From Zonotrichia leucophrys gambelii (Eukaryota > Chordata > Aves > Passeriformes > Passerellidae), in the NCBI RefSeq assembly GCF_028769735.1, contig NC_088178.1, forward strand, positions 26,309,357-26,373,356: DNA of 64,000 nucleotides, written 5' to 3'. The position numbers were made by a program, and so were the translations under genes. This document shows, in pieces, positions 11,289 to 22,654 of this stretch. Every line of letters starts with the position of its first letter. Position 1 is the stretch's first letter. Below the pieces are notes generated by a model. It made no database searches, was not told where the DNA came from, and saw nothing but the letters and a program-made list of their open reading frames with translations.

Positions 11289-13577
11289 TGGTGTTCCCCA
11301 AATTCAACAATGGCTTGAAGACTATGAATATGTTGTTGTAAATCAGGGGTTTAGAATTACACTTTAGCCAAAAAGGGTTCTGGGTGTGCCTGGGTTCATT
11401 TTGCAGGTTATTTTTTCTCTCTGCAGAAGGGAGGGTTGGGAATGTGAGAGTAAATATCAGTCTTTGTTTAGACTTGATTTCTCTTGAGACGCATTGCTCT
11501 GGATGACAAATGGGGTCACCCCAATTTTGGGACTGGCACAGGTTGACCCTGGCACCCTCCCCTCTCTGCATCCCCCTGCACAAGCCAGGTTTATCCATCT
11601 AGGATGCACATGCAGGGGGATGTGGGTCCCCTGGGAAAGCCTCTTGATCCCCACACCCCGAGCTCCTCAGCCCTGGCTGCGCTCTGGGGGCTTTCACAGA
11701 GGACAAAGAATTCATTCAGGAAGTGCCTCAAATCAAAACCCAAATTATTGTAATGAAATCTAAATGAAACCATAATAGGAGAGAAATAGCAAACAGGGAT
11801 TTCCTCTCTTTTTATGGCAGAACTGGCAATTTAAATTTAAAAAGTCAAAATCAGTGAGTGATACAGAGTTCAAAGGAGAGTCAGAGAGTCCTGGCTCTGC
11901 CAAAAAGGCATTCAGCTGCACATTCAGCCCTGTAGGCTTTTCTCTGCATGAAGACTCCTTTTTTTTTTTTTTCTTTTTTTTCATCTGTCAGCTGCTTCTA
12001 CTAAACCACTTTAAATTAAGTCTTGGTCAATGTCAGAGTTGAGATCTGTTTTATAGGGATGTATTTGTGGAAAAGCATCCAAATACCTGCCTCAGAACTT
12101 GTCAGTTATAACTATATTCTCAGCAGACGTTGAAAGCCATAAACCTCATGCTGAGGGCTTTGAATATCACTTAAGAGCTTAAGCCATGTTCTTGGAATGA
12201 ATTTATGAGAAAAACCCAGAGAGACTCAGCAGCAGGCAGGGGAAACTGCAGCTCTCCTTCCTTTATTTTAGCTGGGGGGAAGGAATCCCAATGGATAGCA
12301 ACAGCAAAGCCTTTTCCAAACAGGGCAGCACTAACCCAGCAGGAAAAGTCCAGAAAACACTGGAACTAAAATGTCTTATGTTAGGATGGAGGGAGAGGTG
12401 GGATGGGTTGGTCAGAATGAAGGGGGAAGCACTTCCTTCGTACTAAAAAGAGCTTGTTAAAACCAAATTAATTGTTTGGCCCTCAAATTATCTGATAGTT
12501 GGTTGTCCTTCTGCAGCTGGCTCTGGTCCCTTTCTGACACCACAGACAAGAGCAAGCAAGCAGCTCTGATTTAGAAATGTCAACGTGGTTTAGGTTAGGG
12601 AGTGTTTGTAATAATTATGAATTGCCTTCATGGTTTGTTTGCTTTCCATAGCAATTGGGAGAAGACAGCAGCTGACAGCTGTGGAAATTCCTGGTGTTGT
12701 TCCCCTTGCATAGGACAACATGGATCTAATTAGCGTGTGCCAGCAGGGCTGTATTATTAAATTAATAATAATTAGAAAGCTGTTTGCACCTGTGCTAAAG
12801 TAACACTATTTATCCCAATGTGTGTTAAAGCATTGAGCCTTTCAAGTCTCTAATGACACCATGGGCAAACTGTGACCAGAGGCAGAGGCTTTCCCAGATG
12901 TACAAAAAATAGAGGATCACTGTATCAAATAACTTTTTTTTTTTAATTTTTTTTTTTTTTTTTTAGTGCATGTGGAGGAAATCAGAGTTATTGAAAATAA
13001 AACAGAGACTGTCTAGGCTGTGAACAGATTTTGCTAGTGCTGTGCAAGACAAACACTGGGATTTTTAACACATCAGCCAAGAGATTTGCTCTCAAAAATC
13101 CCTTACAGACTTACTAGGATTCCTTTTGCCTCCTAAGCAACAGGGGAATGGAGATGTTTGTTGAATTGCTATTCTGTGTTAGGCTTAGCTGGAGTGATTA
13201 TAGTTGATATTTTTAGAGGAAGTAGATAGACCATAAGGAAACACGTTGGAGTCTAAACTATACCACATCCACACAAAATATTTGCTGTGGTTGAATTTGT
13301 ACCTCTTGAAACGTGACTCTTTAACTTAATTTCTGTTTATTTTTGGCATTGTTGATAGTAGGAGACAGCAACATCCTTCCTTGAATGTTGTGTACCCTTC
13401 TGGGAAACACAAAAGAAATAATTTTTTACCAGGGTAATACCATTTATTATTATTACTCCCAGATATTTATTTTTATTTTAGTGGGGTAGGTAAGGCCAAC
13501 TGGGGTCAAATTGTCTGTGTGAGGCATCTTATGGGGAAAGATGCTCTGTGCCTCAGGAACAACTGCAGTTGTTCATT
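11289..13577. other. Gene-free stretch with poly-T tracts and AT-rich block
   Basis: Poly-T tracts lie at about 11959-11981 (one C interruption) and 12934-12964 (an AA interruption). The sequence at 12580-12870 carries clustered TAATTA/ATTAAT words and no repeat signature, so it is a candidate conserved element. No coding exon was recognised. Confidence 0.6.
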
Positions 13578-13610
13578 CATTCATTGAACTGGCCTGCAGT
13601 TCAATGAATG
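13578..13610. repeat. Perfect 13-bp inverted repeat (hairpin)
   Basis: CATTCATTGAACT at 13578-13590 is the exact reverse complement of AGTTCAATGAATG at 13598-13610, with a 7-base spacer GGCCTGC. CTGCAGTT also occurs as a direct repeat at 13563-13570 and 13594-13601. A small local duplication and inversion could have produced this; no function is visible. Confidence 0.85.
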
Positions 13611-13769
13611 CCTGGGCTCAGCAAAGTGTTTAGGCATGGATTTAATTGTAAGCACATGCATGAGTCCCTTTGATGCTGCATCATATCAGAAGCTGTGATA
13701 CAAGATAACAATTAGGAATATTGAGCTACCCTATGGACCATGGACAGAGAGGGGAGCAAGGAGCTGGAG

Positions 13770-14800
13770 GGACATTACACAGGATGAAGAAATGAAAGAT
13801 GATGCCCTTTTTCCTTGTTGCTTTGTCCGTGAGGAGGCAGGAGGCAGGAGGCTGGTCGATGAAAAGTAGAGCATTTAATGCCATCAGAGCCATTCTGTCC
13901 CATGTTGGCCAAAGGAAGATGACATGCAGGTGTGGATGGCATTGGGGTCAGCCCTGCAGACTGAGAGCACCCTGGCCAAGTGCTGGTGGAGCTGGTGGTG
14001 CCATTCTTACCCCCAAAGCAGAGGTGATGGTCGAATGTCTCCCTCTGAAATAATTCTCCAGCAGAGGAGCAATTGCTCCAGGTCAGCATCTCTGGCCAGC
14101 TTGAACTGTGTGAGTTTGTGGCTGTGTCAGCAAATTGCTGCTGCTCCCTTGGTCACCAGCTTCAGCTGTATCCTGTCAAAAGGGACAACTTGCCCACAGG
14201 AACCTCCTCCATGCCCTTCTGAGGTGGCGAGCAGCTGAGTGACCATCTGGCATTTCCGTGTGTCCGGCAGAACTGGGACAGATTGTTCACATCTTCCTGT
14301 GTGCAGCTGAGCTTTGCAACTGTCTGTGCTTGCCTGTGATGTCAGGCTTTGCTGGGAGAAAGTCACTCTGATGCTGTGTGTTTTGTAACAGATATTGCTG
14401 TACTGGTGATTCTCTGCTGAGGGACTGGCTGCTCGGTGTGAGGTGGAACTGCTGTCACTGCACTCAGCGCATTCAGTTCTACCTGATCAGTGCTGAGGGT
14501 TGGCTGAAGCCTCTGAGAGCATCACTACTGAAGCATCTTGAATCCCTTTTTTCTTTTCTCATGGTAGTAAGGTCAGAGGAAATGGTGATTTTTGCAGAAG
14601 TTATTTGTCCTTTGTGAACCTTCTTCGAATGAACCGATGAGCTTCGCTCCCTGCGCAATGAAACACCAGCACGGTGCCATCAAAGGGACAAGCTCTGCCC
14701 TCAAATGAGGGAGTGGGCAAGAAATTCTGAGCTCTGCACATGTGCCTGATGGCCTTACGTGTCTCATCTGCTCAGCATTGAATTCAGAAGCTTAAATGTA
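13770..14800. other. Unclassified GC-richer block, possible old LTR or unique sequence
   Basis: This 1-kb block has more CpG than its flanks near 14620-14665 (TTCTTCGAATG, CCGATGAGCTTCG, CTGCGC). Open frames are at most 104 codons and not protein-like. The texture suggests possible endogenous-retrovirus or other interspersed-repeat origin, but I recognise no family, no TG...CA ends and no target-site duplication. It may simply be unique sequence. Confidence 0.25.
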
Positions 14801-16124
14801 CAGGCTCAGTGCTGAGAATCTGTCCTGCAGTATTTACGGCTGTTGTTTAACTTTAATCTCAGCCGTTCATTTGCTTCCTGGTTCTTATATAATTAGAACA
14901 TATTAAACAGGAGCCAACCACAAGAAATATAAAAGGTTAACGCAGTTAGGAAATGTCAGTGGAATGAATACAGCTCACTAATTCACGGGTTCTTTCCATA
15001 AATATTTCCACCAGCCAAAATATTGACTTTAACCTTTTCCATCTCCTGCGTGTAAAGCTTTGTATTCCCTTGTTGCAGCAACAAATACCTTGGAGCGTGG
15101 GGATGGTGCTCAGCACAGGGAAGGCAGCTACACTCTGCAGTTATGGTATTAATTAAGTGGCAGAATCAGATTTCAGCATGGTAAGGCACACCCAGAGATG
15201 GAAAACCGGGATGTAATGAAAATGAGCAACATGTTATAGCTGGGATTGCAGAAAATTGTTTAGGATGACAGTTTGCAGCTGGTCCTGCAAATATCCAACC
15301 CAAAGATGTTTTGCTGTGGGTAGCACAAATGTTTGGATGTTTGGATTGAGGGATGTGGTAGGTCAGTGTCCTGTGCTAATGGAAGATGTGGATCTTCTCC
15401 ACATCTCAGATATTTCTTTCATAAATTTGTCTAGACCCATCTTAGAAGCTGTCTTGACTCCAATGACACAAAATCCTTTTGGTTCTGGTGTCCCAGGGCT
15501 CCTGAGCACTCTAAACTCTTTCAGCACGTTATGGAGGGGGTGGCAGGCAGGGTTTGCTACTGACCTCCCATGGTCTGAGCTTCATTCAAGAAATTAGCAG
15601 CTCCTACCTGTGGCTTTTTCTTGCTAAAACTTGTCCTCTGCCCAGACTTCCTCAGGATGCTAAATGAAAGGGGATCCACTACTGTTTTCCTTGAATCCCT
15701 ACCAAACTCCTGCCTGTTTGAGAGTGAGAGATAAATCTTTCTGTGGGTCTGTGGCACTAAACCCAGCAGCTGCACTCAGGGTTAAGTGTCCCCTGGGCTT
15801 TCCATGTGTGCATGGGGCACAGCTGCATGTGGAAAACATGTTATTCCCTTGCTCTGCTTCCCTGTGTGCTACCTGTGGTTTCAGCTGATAAGTGTTCTGG
15901 ATGTTTTCCTCTGAACCATCTCGTAAAAGCAGCATGTGCTGTTAGAAAGCAGTGGGCTGCATCTCAGAAATCAAACCAGTCCTTTAAAGGACTAAGGACT
16001 GGAATGCGATTTTCTCCATGCAGTATTCTTTGATAGATTTTTGTATCTCACAGCCTGCTGGGATGCCTGCCCATCCTGGGAGCAGTACTGGGGATATTCA
16101 TGTCACAGGATACAAACAATAAAT
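14801..16124. other. Gene-free stretch
   Basis: I see no gene or mobile element. The AT-rich section 14820-15080, with several ATAAATATT/TTAAAC-type words and no repeat signature, is a weak candidate conserved element. Confidence 0.6.
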
Positions 16125-16497
16125 ACAGAATGGGGTGGGTTGGAAGGAACCTTAAAGACCATCCAGTTATCATCCAGTTCCACCCCCTGCCATGGGCAGG
16201 GACACTTCCCACTCTCCCAGTTTGCTCCACATCCCATTCAATCTGGCCTTGGGCACTTTCAGGGATGGGGCAGCCACAGCTTCTCTGGGCACCCTGTGCC
16301 AGGGCCTCACCACCCTCACAGGGCAGAATTTTTTCCCCAATATCCCATCTAACCCTGCCCCATGTCAGTGTGAAGCCATTCCCTCTTGTCCTGTCACTAC
16401 ATGCCCTTGTCCAAGTCCCTCTCCAGCTCTCCTGGAGCCCCTTTAGGCACTGGAAAAGGCTCTAAGGTCTCCCTGGAGCCTTTTCCTCCCCAGGCTG
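16125..16497 (-). mobile_element. CR1 LINE 3' portion, 5'-truncated, antisense
   Basis: On the plus strand it opens with ACAGAATGGGGTGGGTTGGA and proceeds through the CR1 segments for the Leu/Pro-rich end of ORF2 (CCATGGGCAGGGACACTTCC, GGGATGGGGCAGCCACAGCT, CAGGGCCTCACCACCCTCAC) to TTTTCCTCCCCAGGCTG. The element is therefore sense on the minus strand. About 373 bases remain, covering the 3' UTR and the last part of ORF2. The frames are broken, so it is a dead copy. Confidence 0.93.
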
Positions 16498-19400
16498 TAT
16501 AAATCTGGGTCCAATCTACATCTGGGGGTACACAGATTACTGTACTTTAATGCCAATTCACATCACTGGTTTAATACTGGGCTCATGGCAGAAATCAAGA
16601 TTTGCCTTTAAATGAATATATCTTTTGCAAAAGGAACCACAGTGAGCAGCCCAATCAGACATGCAGTTGTTTTTTTTATAAGGTTTTATACTGCCTTCAT
16701 CCTCCTGAGATGTGTGTGCTTCCCATTAGTGCATTTCCCACCAACCTTGTCATCTGTCACAAGTGATTTGCTCTTTCTCATCTTATCCCTCCCAGAGGAG
16801 AACTGGTTCTGAACAGAAACCGTTAAGGTTGGGGTGGTTTTTTGTTTTCTAAATCTCTGTGTTAGTGCCCCTTGCTCATTGCTTATGCAAAGCAGGGCTG
16901 AAGATGCATCCCTTTCTCTGCCTTTGGGGGCAGGTGATGTGTGTGGTGGGTTGCATCAGCACCTGGGGCTTTTTGCACATGAAAAAAGCATTCTCAGATC
17001 TTGCCAGGACCTTTTCAATCCTCTGGTCCTGCTGTTCTTTACCAGTTTAATGGGTTAGAGGTGATCCAGTCACCAGAATGGAAATCCATCCTTCCCTGCT
17101 CCATATCTTGGGGCATGGCTTGGAAGGGCTGGGATGAGGGAGCTCTGGATTCCCCAACTCAAACCGCCTGAGAAACAGCAGCAATGAGATTTTGAGGCTG
17201 AGGTGGTTCTGTTTTGTTGTAATCCCCTCTCCAGTATTCCTTGGCAGCACTCTGGCTGAAACCTCCACCTGTCATCTTGTGGGTGCCAGTGACAAATCTT
17301 CAGTCTGCCCCTCTGAATTACATGGAAAATATTATTTCTTTTCCCTTAAAAAGAGCCAGTTCAGGCCTGGGCATGAGGGTAGGTGCATGGAAAGTCACCT
17401 GGGAGTAAAACCTGCATCTGCCTGGAGTTTCACCACCACATCTATTCCCTGTCACGTTAATTAAGAATTATTCTTTTCCCTCCCCTAAAAACCTTCCTGT
17501 GAAGTCGGCTCCACTGAAAGCCACAAGGGCTGAGTCACTGTGCAGACCCTCATGGCACATAATCACCTGGGGGATTATTTCCTCTGTGGAATAGCTGGAA
17601 AATCAAGTGTGTCTGGCCACTGGAAAGGAGAAGGAATTCCTGCCTGCATCCAAACCCACGGGGAGGTGAGCCATGGCTGGTGGCCAGCTGCAGGGATGAG
17701 CCAGCAGGGCCAGGTGTTTTGTTTCCTTGAACACCTCTGGCGTGGGGCAAGGCACCACTCAAGGCTTTGTCATCATCTGCTCCTTGGAAGAGGTTTTCTC
17801 CTGAGACAGCCTGCCTTTTGGCTCTGAGCTGAGCCGTGTCAGAAAGGTGTTTCTCATTGTGCCAATTATCATCAAGGAGTGGGGATTAGCTTCCTTTCTT
17901 GTGTTGCATGGGGATAATTTGGCATTGGCATGGCTTCTGAGTCCTTCTGATTGAAATGATTTAAAAGCTGAGGTCATGGCAGGGCTCCTTGCAAATATCC
18001 CCTTCAGCAGCCCTTGCTGTTCTGTATTTTCAAGGCATCCCAGTGTTTTGACTTTTCTCAGGCATAAAAAGAAGGAAAAAAAGAGAAAGGGAAGAGGGCC
18101 CCGCTAAGTTTGGAAATGCTCATGCTTCTTGCTGGAGAGCAGGTTATTTACTGTTGTTCTTGGCATGGGAGAGTTCCCAAGGCCATGAGCCTGGGTTTGG
18201 CTGTGTTCTCATGGGTCCTTGGCACCACAGAGATTCCTGTTTCACCAGAGGGGACAGATCCCCCCAGCCCCACATCAGCACTGACCCGTGTTGGAGACAT
18301 GATTTAATCATCTCTGATAACTGGGCAACCAACCAGACAGATGCCCCCAACATTCAAGGAGTAAAATCATCCTCCATGTGCTCAGAAAGACTTGCATATC
18401 TACTGAAGTCAAGGCTAAAGATGCAAAAGTGCATGTCAGCCCTATTTCTAGCTGGGCTGCCAGCATGGGGACGGTGGCTTTGATCTATGAAGTAGGGAAC
18501 AACTCCTTATAGAGAGATTTCAGGCTCTATGTGGGTGGGAAATCTGGGAAATCTCCTGGTGGAAGAATGCTAGTCTTGGTATCTTTCATAATAATATGAA
18601 ATAACTTCAATATGAAAACTTCTACTTTTGCTACAACTGGCATAATATTTCCTTAAGTTATGATCCTCTGGATCTGTTTTTTTGTACAGGGCCTTTTCAT
18701 CTTCAGATGTCTTTCCAAATTTTATCTGACTGAACTGCCTTAGAAGCACAATAAAACTGAGGGCAAAATATTACCTTTCTTTTCCTCCCAGGTAACATGT
18801 CACTCTTTCATCCTCATTTTGGATGAATGACTCTAGTTCTTCATAAAATTTCTTTTAGCATCCTGGTAAGATTTCCCTCTGGAATAGTTTCTCATGTGCT
18901 GTAACACGAATATGAGGGTAAGATTGACTGCCTTTCAAATTCTAACCTCAAAATTTTCGTCTGTCTTGGAGCCTTCCCTTGGCAGTCATCATCAAAGACC
19001 CTGTTAGTGCCTCTGTCGAGCTGCAGGCAGGGGTTTTGTTACAGCAGGAGTGGTCTGGGAGCCAATGCTAATCCTGCAGCTTCCCTTCAGAGTGGGATTT
19101 GAATGTGTGCTGGTGTTGTGCAGTGAAACCTGTGCAACAGATTATGGACCCTCTGTTCTCCACCACCCCATTGCTGGTTACCAAAGAATGCAGAGGCTTC
19201 ACTTGCTCCAGGACCAGACAGATTTTAAAAATACTGCTGGCATCCAGTTGGTTTCCTCATTTATCAAGGCAAAAAGGCAGCAGGAGGGGCTGCAGGTCCC
19301 TTCTGCCCTTGGCTGTACCTGGAGGAGCACAGGAGCTCTGAGGTACAGGACAGAGGAGCTGTGGCATGTCAGGAATGTGGCTGGTGCCAGCTCAAGTGGA

Positions 19401-22374
19401 AGCCACAGGGCTTGATGCAGAAATTATCAGCTGAGACTGTTTGGTTTGTGCTTCACACACACTGGAGCTGGATGGGACCATCAACATTCCCTCCTGGGTC
19501 TACAAGTCTGTCAAAGGTAAAAAATGTGCAATTTAGGCCAAACATCTCAGGTGTTCCTGAGCATGGATGGATGAAAGGAATGCACTGGAGGTGCTGTGCC
19601 TGGAGCATAAGCCCTGACTTTTTTCTTCTGCAGCAAATGAACTTGCAAAATATTTATTTGGCTGAGATTTCCATGGGAACAAGAGGGAGGTTTTGCACTG
19701 GGAGACACATTTGTCTCTGGGAGTCCTTGAAAACTGGCACAATGTGTGATAAATAAATATTCCAGTGCTGCCTGTCATGAGGAAGGGTATTGTGGACCAG
19801 CACCTGGGGCTAGAACATGAAGTGATTTAATTTAACAATCCTGTTTGCAGAGCTGCCCAGTTGTACCTGTTGCGTCCACTGTCATTGTAAATAAAATTCT
19901 CATGCTGCTGCTGGGTCAGTTGGAAGGCAAAAGTCTGGAGCCATTGCAAAGAGGGCTTTCAGCATCTTTCAGAAGATGCAGCATGCATTCCTGTGTCACC
20001 CCTGGGTGAATGTGAACCTTCTGAAGAAGGGAGTGTGGACTGAGATGGAGGAGCTGCACAAGGCACCCAGGAGTGAAGCTGGTGTCTTGTGTGTGACGTG
20101 TGTGAGGTTCTGCAAACATGGGCCCACAGGAGGGATGTTCCTGCACCTCTGGACAGCCCAGATGTGCATGGGAAGTGTGCACATGTGAACTGTGTGGGTG
20201 TTGCTTGTGTAGCATCACAGCTGAGTGAGCAAACTTGTAACCCAACCTCGTCACCGGCTGGGGCCAAGCTATGAGAAAATGGTTAAAGCCATGGAGAAAG
20301 AGGATACACAGCCTGACTTGAAGGTAAAGTTTTTCCATCTGACTTCAGCTGGAGTTTGAACCATGTCCTAAGCTAATAGCATTTACACCCATCGCAGGGA
20401 GGAGGCCTCTGCTCTGTAATGAGTCTGCAGTTTGTTCTGTGATACCTTTTTCCTTTCTGCCATCTCTGCACAGCCTTGGATGGGTATTTATAGAGCGAGA
20501 ATGTGTGAAACCTTCACCCTTCAAACATGTGCTCAGCCTGAGGAGCTGTAATGATTCATGTCCTCCTCTAATGACCATTGATTGTATGTGAAAAACTTGG
20601 ATGAATCTTCTGAGGGGCTTAAAACACGATGTATATCTGGATTCCAAAACAGCCATATGGGCTGTGACTCATTCCTTCAGATGCTGTTCATAAAAATCAA
20701 TTATATGGTCACTTTGGCTACCAGGAGGGATCTTTTCCCTTGCCTGCTTGTTTCCTAATACTGTCTTTTATGACTCTTAGAAAATCATAAAATGCTTGCA
20801 AATTAGATAATACTTCTGGCAAGAAACATCTTCCATGGAGACAGGTCTGTGGCAGTTTAGTTAAAAGCAGGCTGGAATCCTAGGACACATTGAAATTTTC
20901 AGCATTGATGTGCTAAAAACACCTGGCAGAAGAAAGGGGGGAAGTGCAAAGCATCTGGAAAAAGCAAGGAGGCTGTGAAGGGAGGGAAGGAGGCAGCTGA
21001 TGGTGGCTGGAGCACAGTGGCTCTCTCAACTCTCATTCCTTGCCCAGCTCATGGAGCCTGATGTTTTCACACCTGATGGCTACAATTGAGAGCTCAAATG
21101 ATTGAGTGATTATCCACCATCTCCTGCTGTCTGTGCATGGCTTGAACACCAGGTGATGGGAAGGGTCAGGGGTTTGGCTCCCTATGTGCAGATGTAGGTG
21201 GCTGTGGCAGAAGCAGCTCTGTTGGCTTCTGTTTTAAAGTGTTAGAGCAATTAAGGGATGTAGAGAATGAGGTTTGTGATACAAAATGCAACGGAGGTGC
21301 ACAAATTCTTGATAACAATGGTGTACTGATTTTCATTGTCACCTCATACTGCAGTGTGGTCACCCCCAAGGGGTTTTATACTATTCCTTCTCTGGGCTAA
21401 GCCATTTGAGAGACTGCTAGTGTCTTCTCTCCACCTATAAACTGTGCAGATTTTCTTCTGTCTCTTCAGTGAGTAGATTCTGCTTTTGTGTCACATCATC
21501 CCAGGCAGCAGGAGCAGTGTTTGCCTGCTGAGAGGGGCAGGGTGGGACAGCACCTCTGAACCTCCAGCTCAGGATGGCTTTTGGTGGTGCCCTCTGGGCT
21601 GTGACTCTGGGCTATAAGTATTAATGAAAGATATTAATTTAAGAGGAGAAAATCTCAAATGTATCCTTGCCAGAGAGCATCGCAGCTACTTTAGATAACA
21701 CACTTTGTCTTCTGAATAAAGAAAGATTGATTATCTCAGATTATCTCAGGCTCACTGGGTGTTTGCTCTGAATAAAATACAATTTAGCAACTGGCTGCCT
21801 GTGCCTGTGTATGTCAATCTGGCAGATCCACCAACCTTTCCTCAAAGCCTTTTGATGTCCTGTGGCTGGTTGATTAGGAGTCCCTCAGGAGATCCAGGGC
21901 TGCTCTTCAGATAAATCTCTTCTCATGCCCTGCCCTTGTATTTCCACTGCCTGCCCCATGTGTGGGACATCCACTGACAGAAACACACTCCAGAGCAAGC
22001 CTTGCCCTAACATAAACACATTGCTGCATTTCCTAATTTTATTTTTCTGGACCAGCACATATAAATTGTTGTTTGCCCTTGGCTCGGCTCTTTGAAATAT
22101 TGCTCTGCCACTCGCCCGATCTTATCTTGCACAAATATTTACACACATTTGTACTTTGTAAGGCATGATTTAAACTGCCTTTGCTGGACAATTGAGGCGG
22201 TGCCTCTTTGATCCAACCCTTTGGGTTGTGAGGGAGCCAGCCCAGGACATGTGTGCCATGGAGGATTCCTGCTGATTCAGCCAGAAGGCTGCCATTCAAA
22301 GTTCCCATTCCCATCGAAGTTTTGCCACCTCTATGAGTAGCTGGATCTGCTGCCTACTCAATGAGCACAGAGTT
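16498..22374. other. Long gene-free stretch
   Basis: There is no recognised gene or mobile element in nearly 6 kb. Features are minor: a T/G-rich region at 20080-20220, and a tandem ATTATCTCAG pair near 21729-21749 that gives two GATA-type words. Open frames reach 140 codons but lie on both strands in overlapping frames and have no domain signature. Confidence 0.6.
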
Positions 22375-22654
22375 GTTCTTACAAGGACTAGTAGTGAGTG
22401 GATAAGGGGGAATGGCTTCAAATTATATGGGATATTAGGAAGAAATTGTTCCCTGTGAGGGTGGGATGCCCTGGCACAGGTTCTCAGAGAAGCTGTGGCT
22501 GCACCATCCCTGCAAGTGTCCAAGGCTGGTTATCTGGGCAGGGCTTGGAGAAACCTGGGATGGTGGAAGGTGTCCCTGCCCATGGGAGAGGGTGGAGCAG
22601 GATGATCTTTAAGGTTCCTTCCAACCCAAACCATTCTGTGATTCTTTGGTTCTG
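22375..22654 (+). mobile_element. CR1 LINE 3' end, 5'-truncated
   Basis: The fragment runs from about GTTCTTACAAGGACTAGTAG through GATATTAGGAAGAAATTGTT, GAGAAGCTGTGGCTGCACCA and TGGAAGGTGTCCCTGCCCAT to CCAACCCAAACCATTCTGTG and a short ATTCT-type tail. This is the CR1 order, sense on the plus strand. It keeps the terminal coding stretch of ORF2 in broken frames (for example the residues DIRKKLF) plus the 3' UTR. Confidence 0.95.

Noticed and set aside
11104..11598. 164-codon minus-strand frame
   Set aside because: It runs through the CR1 3' end at 11167-11288 in antisense and resembles no protein.
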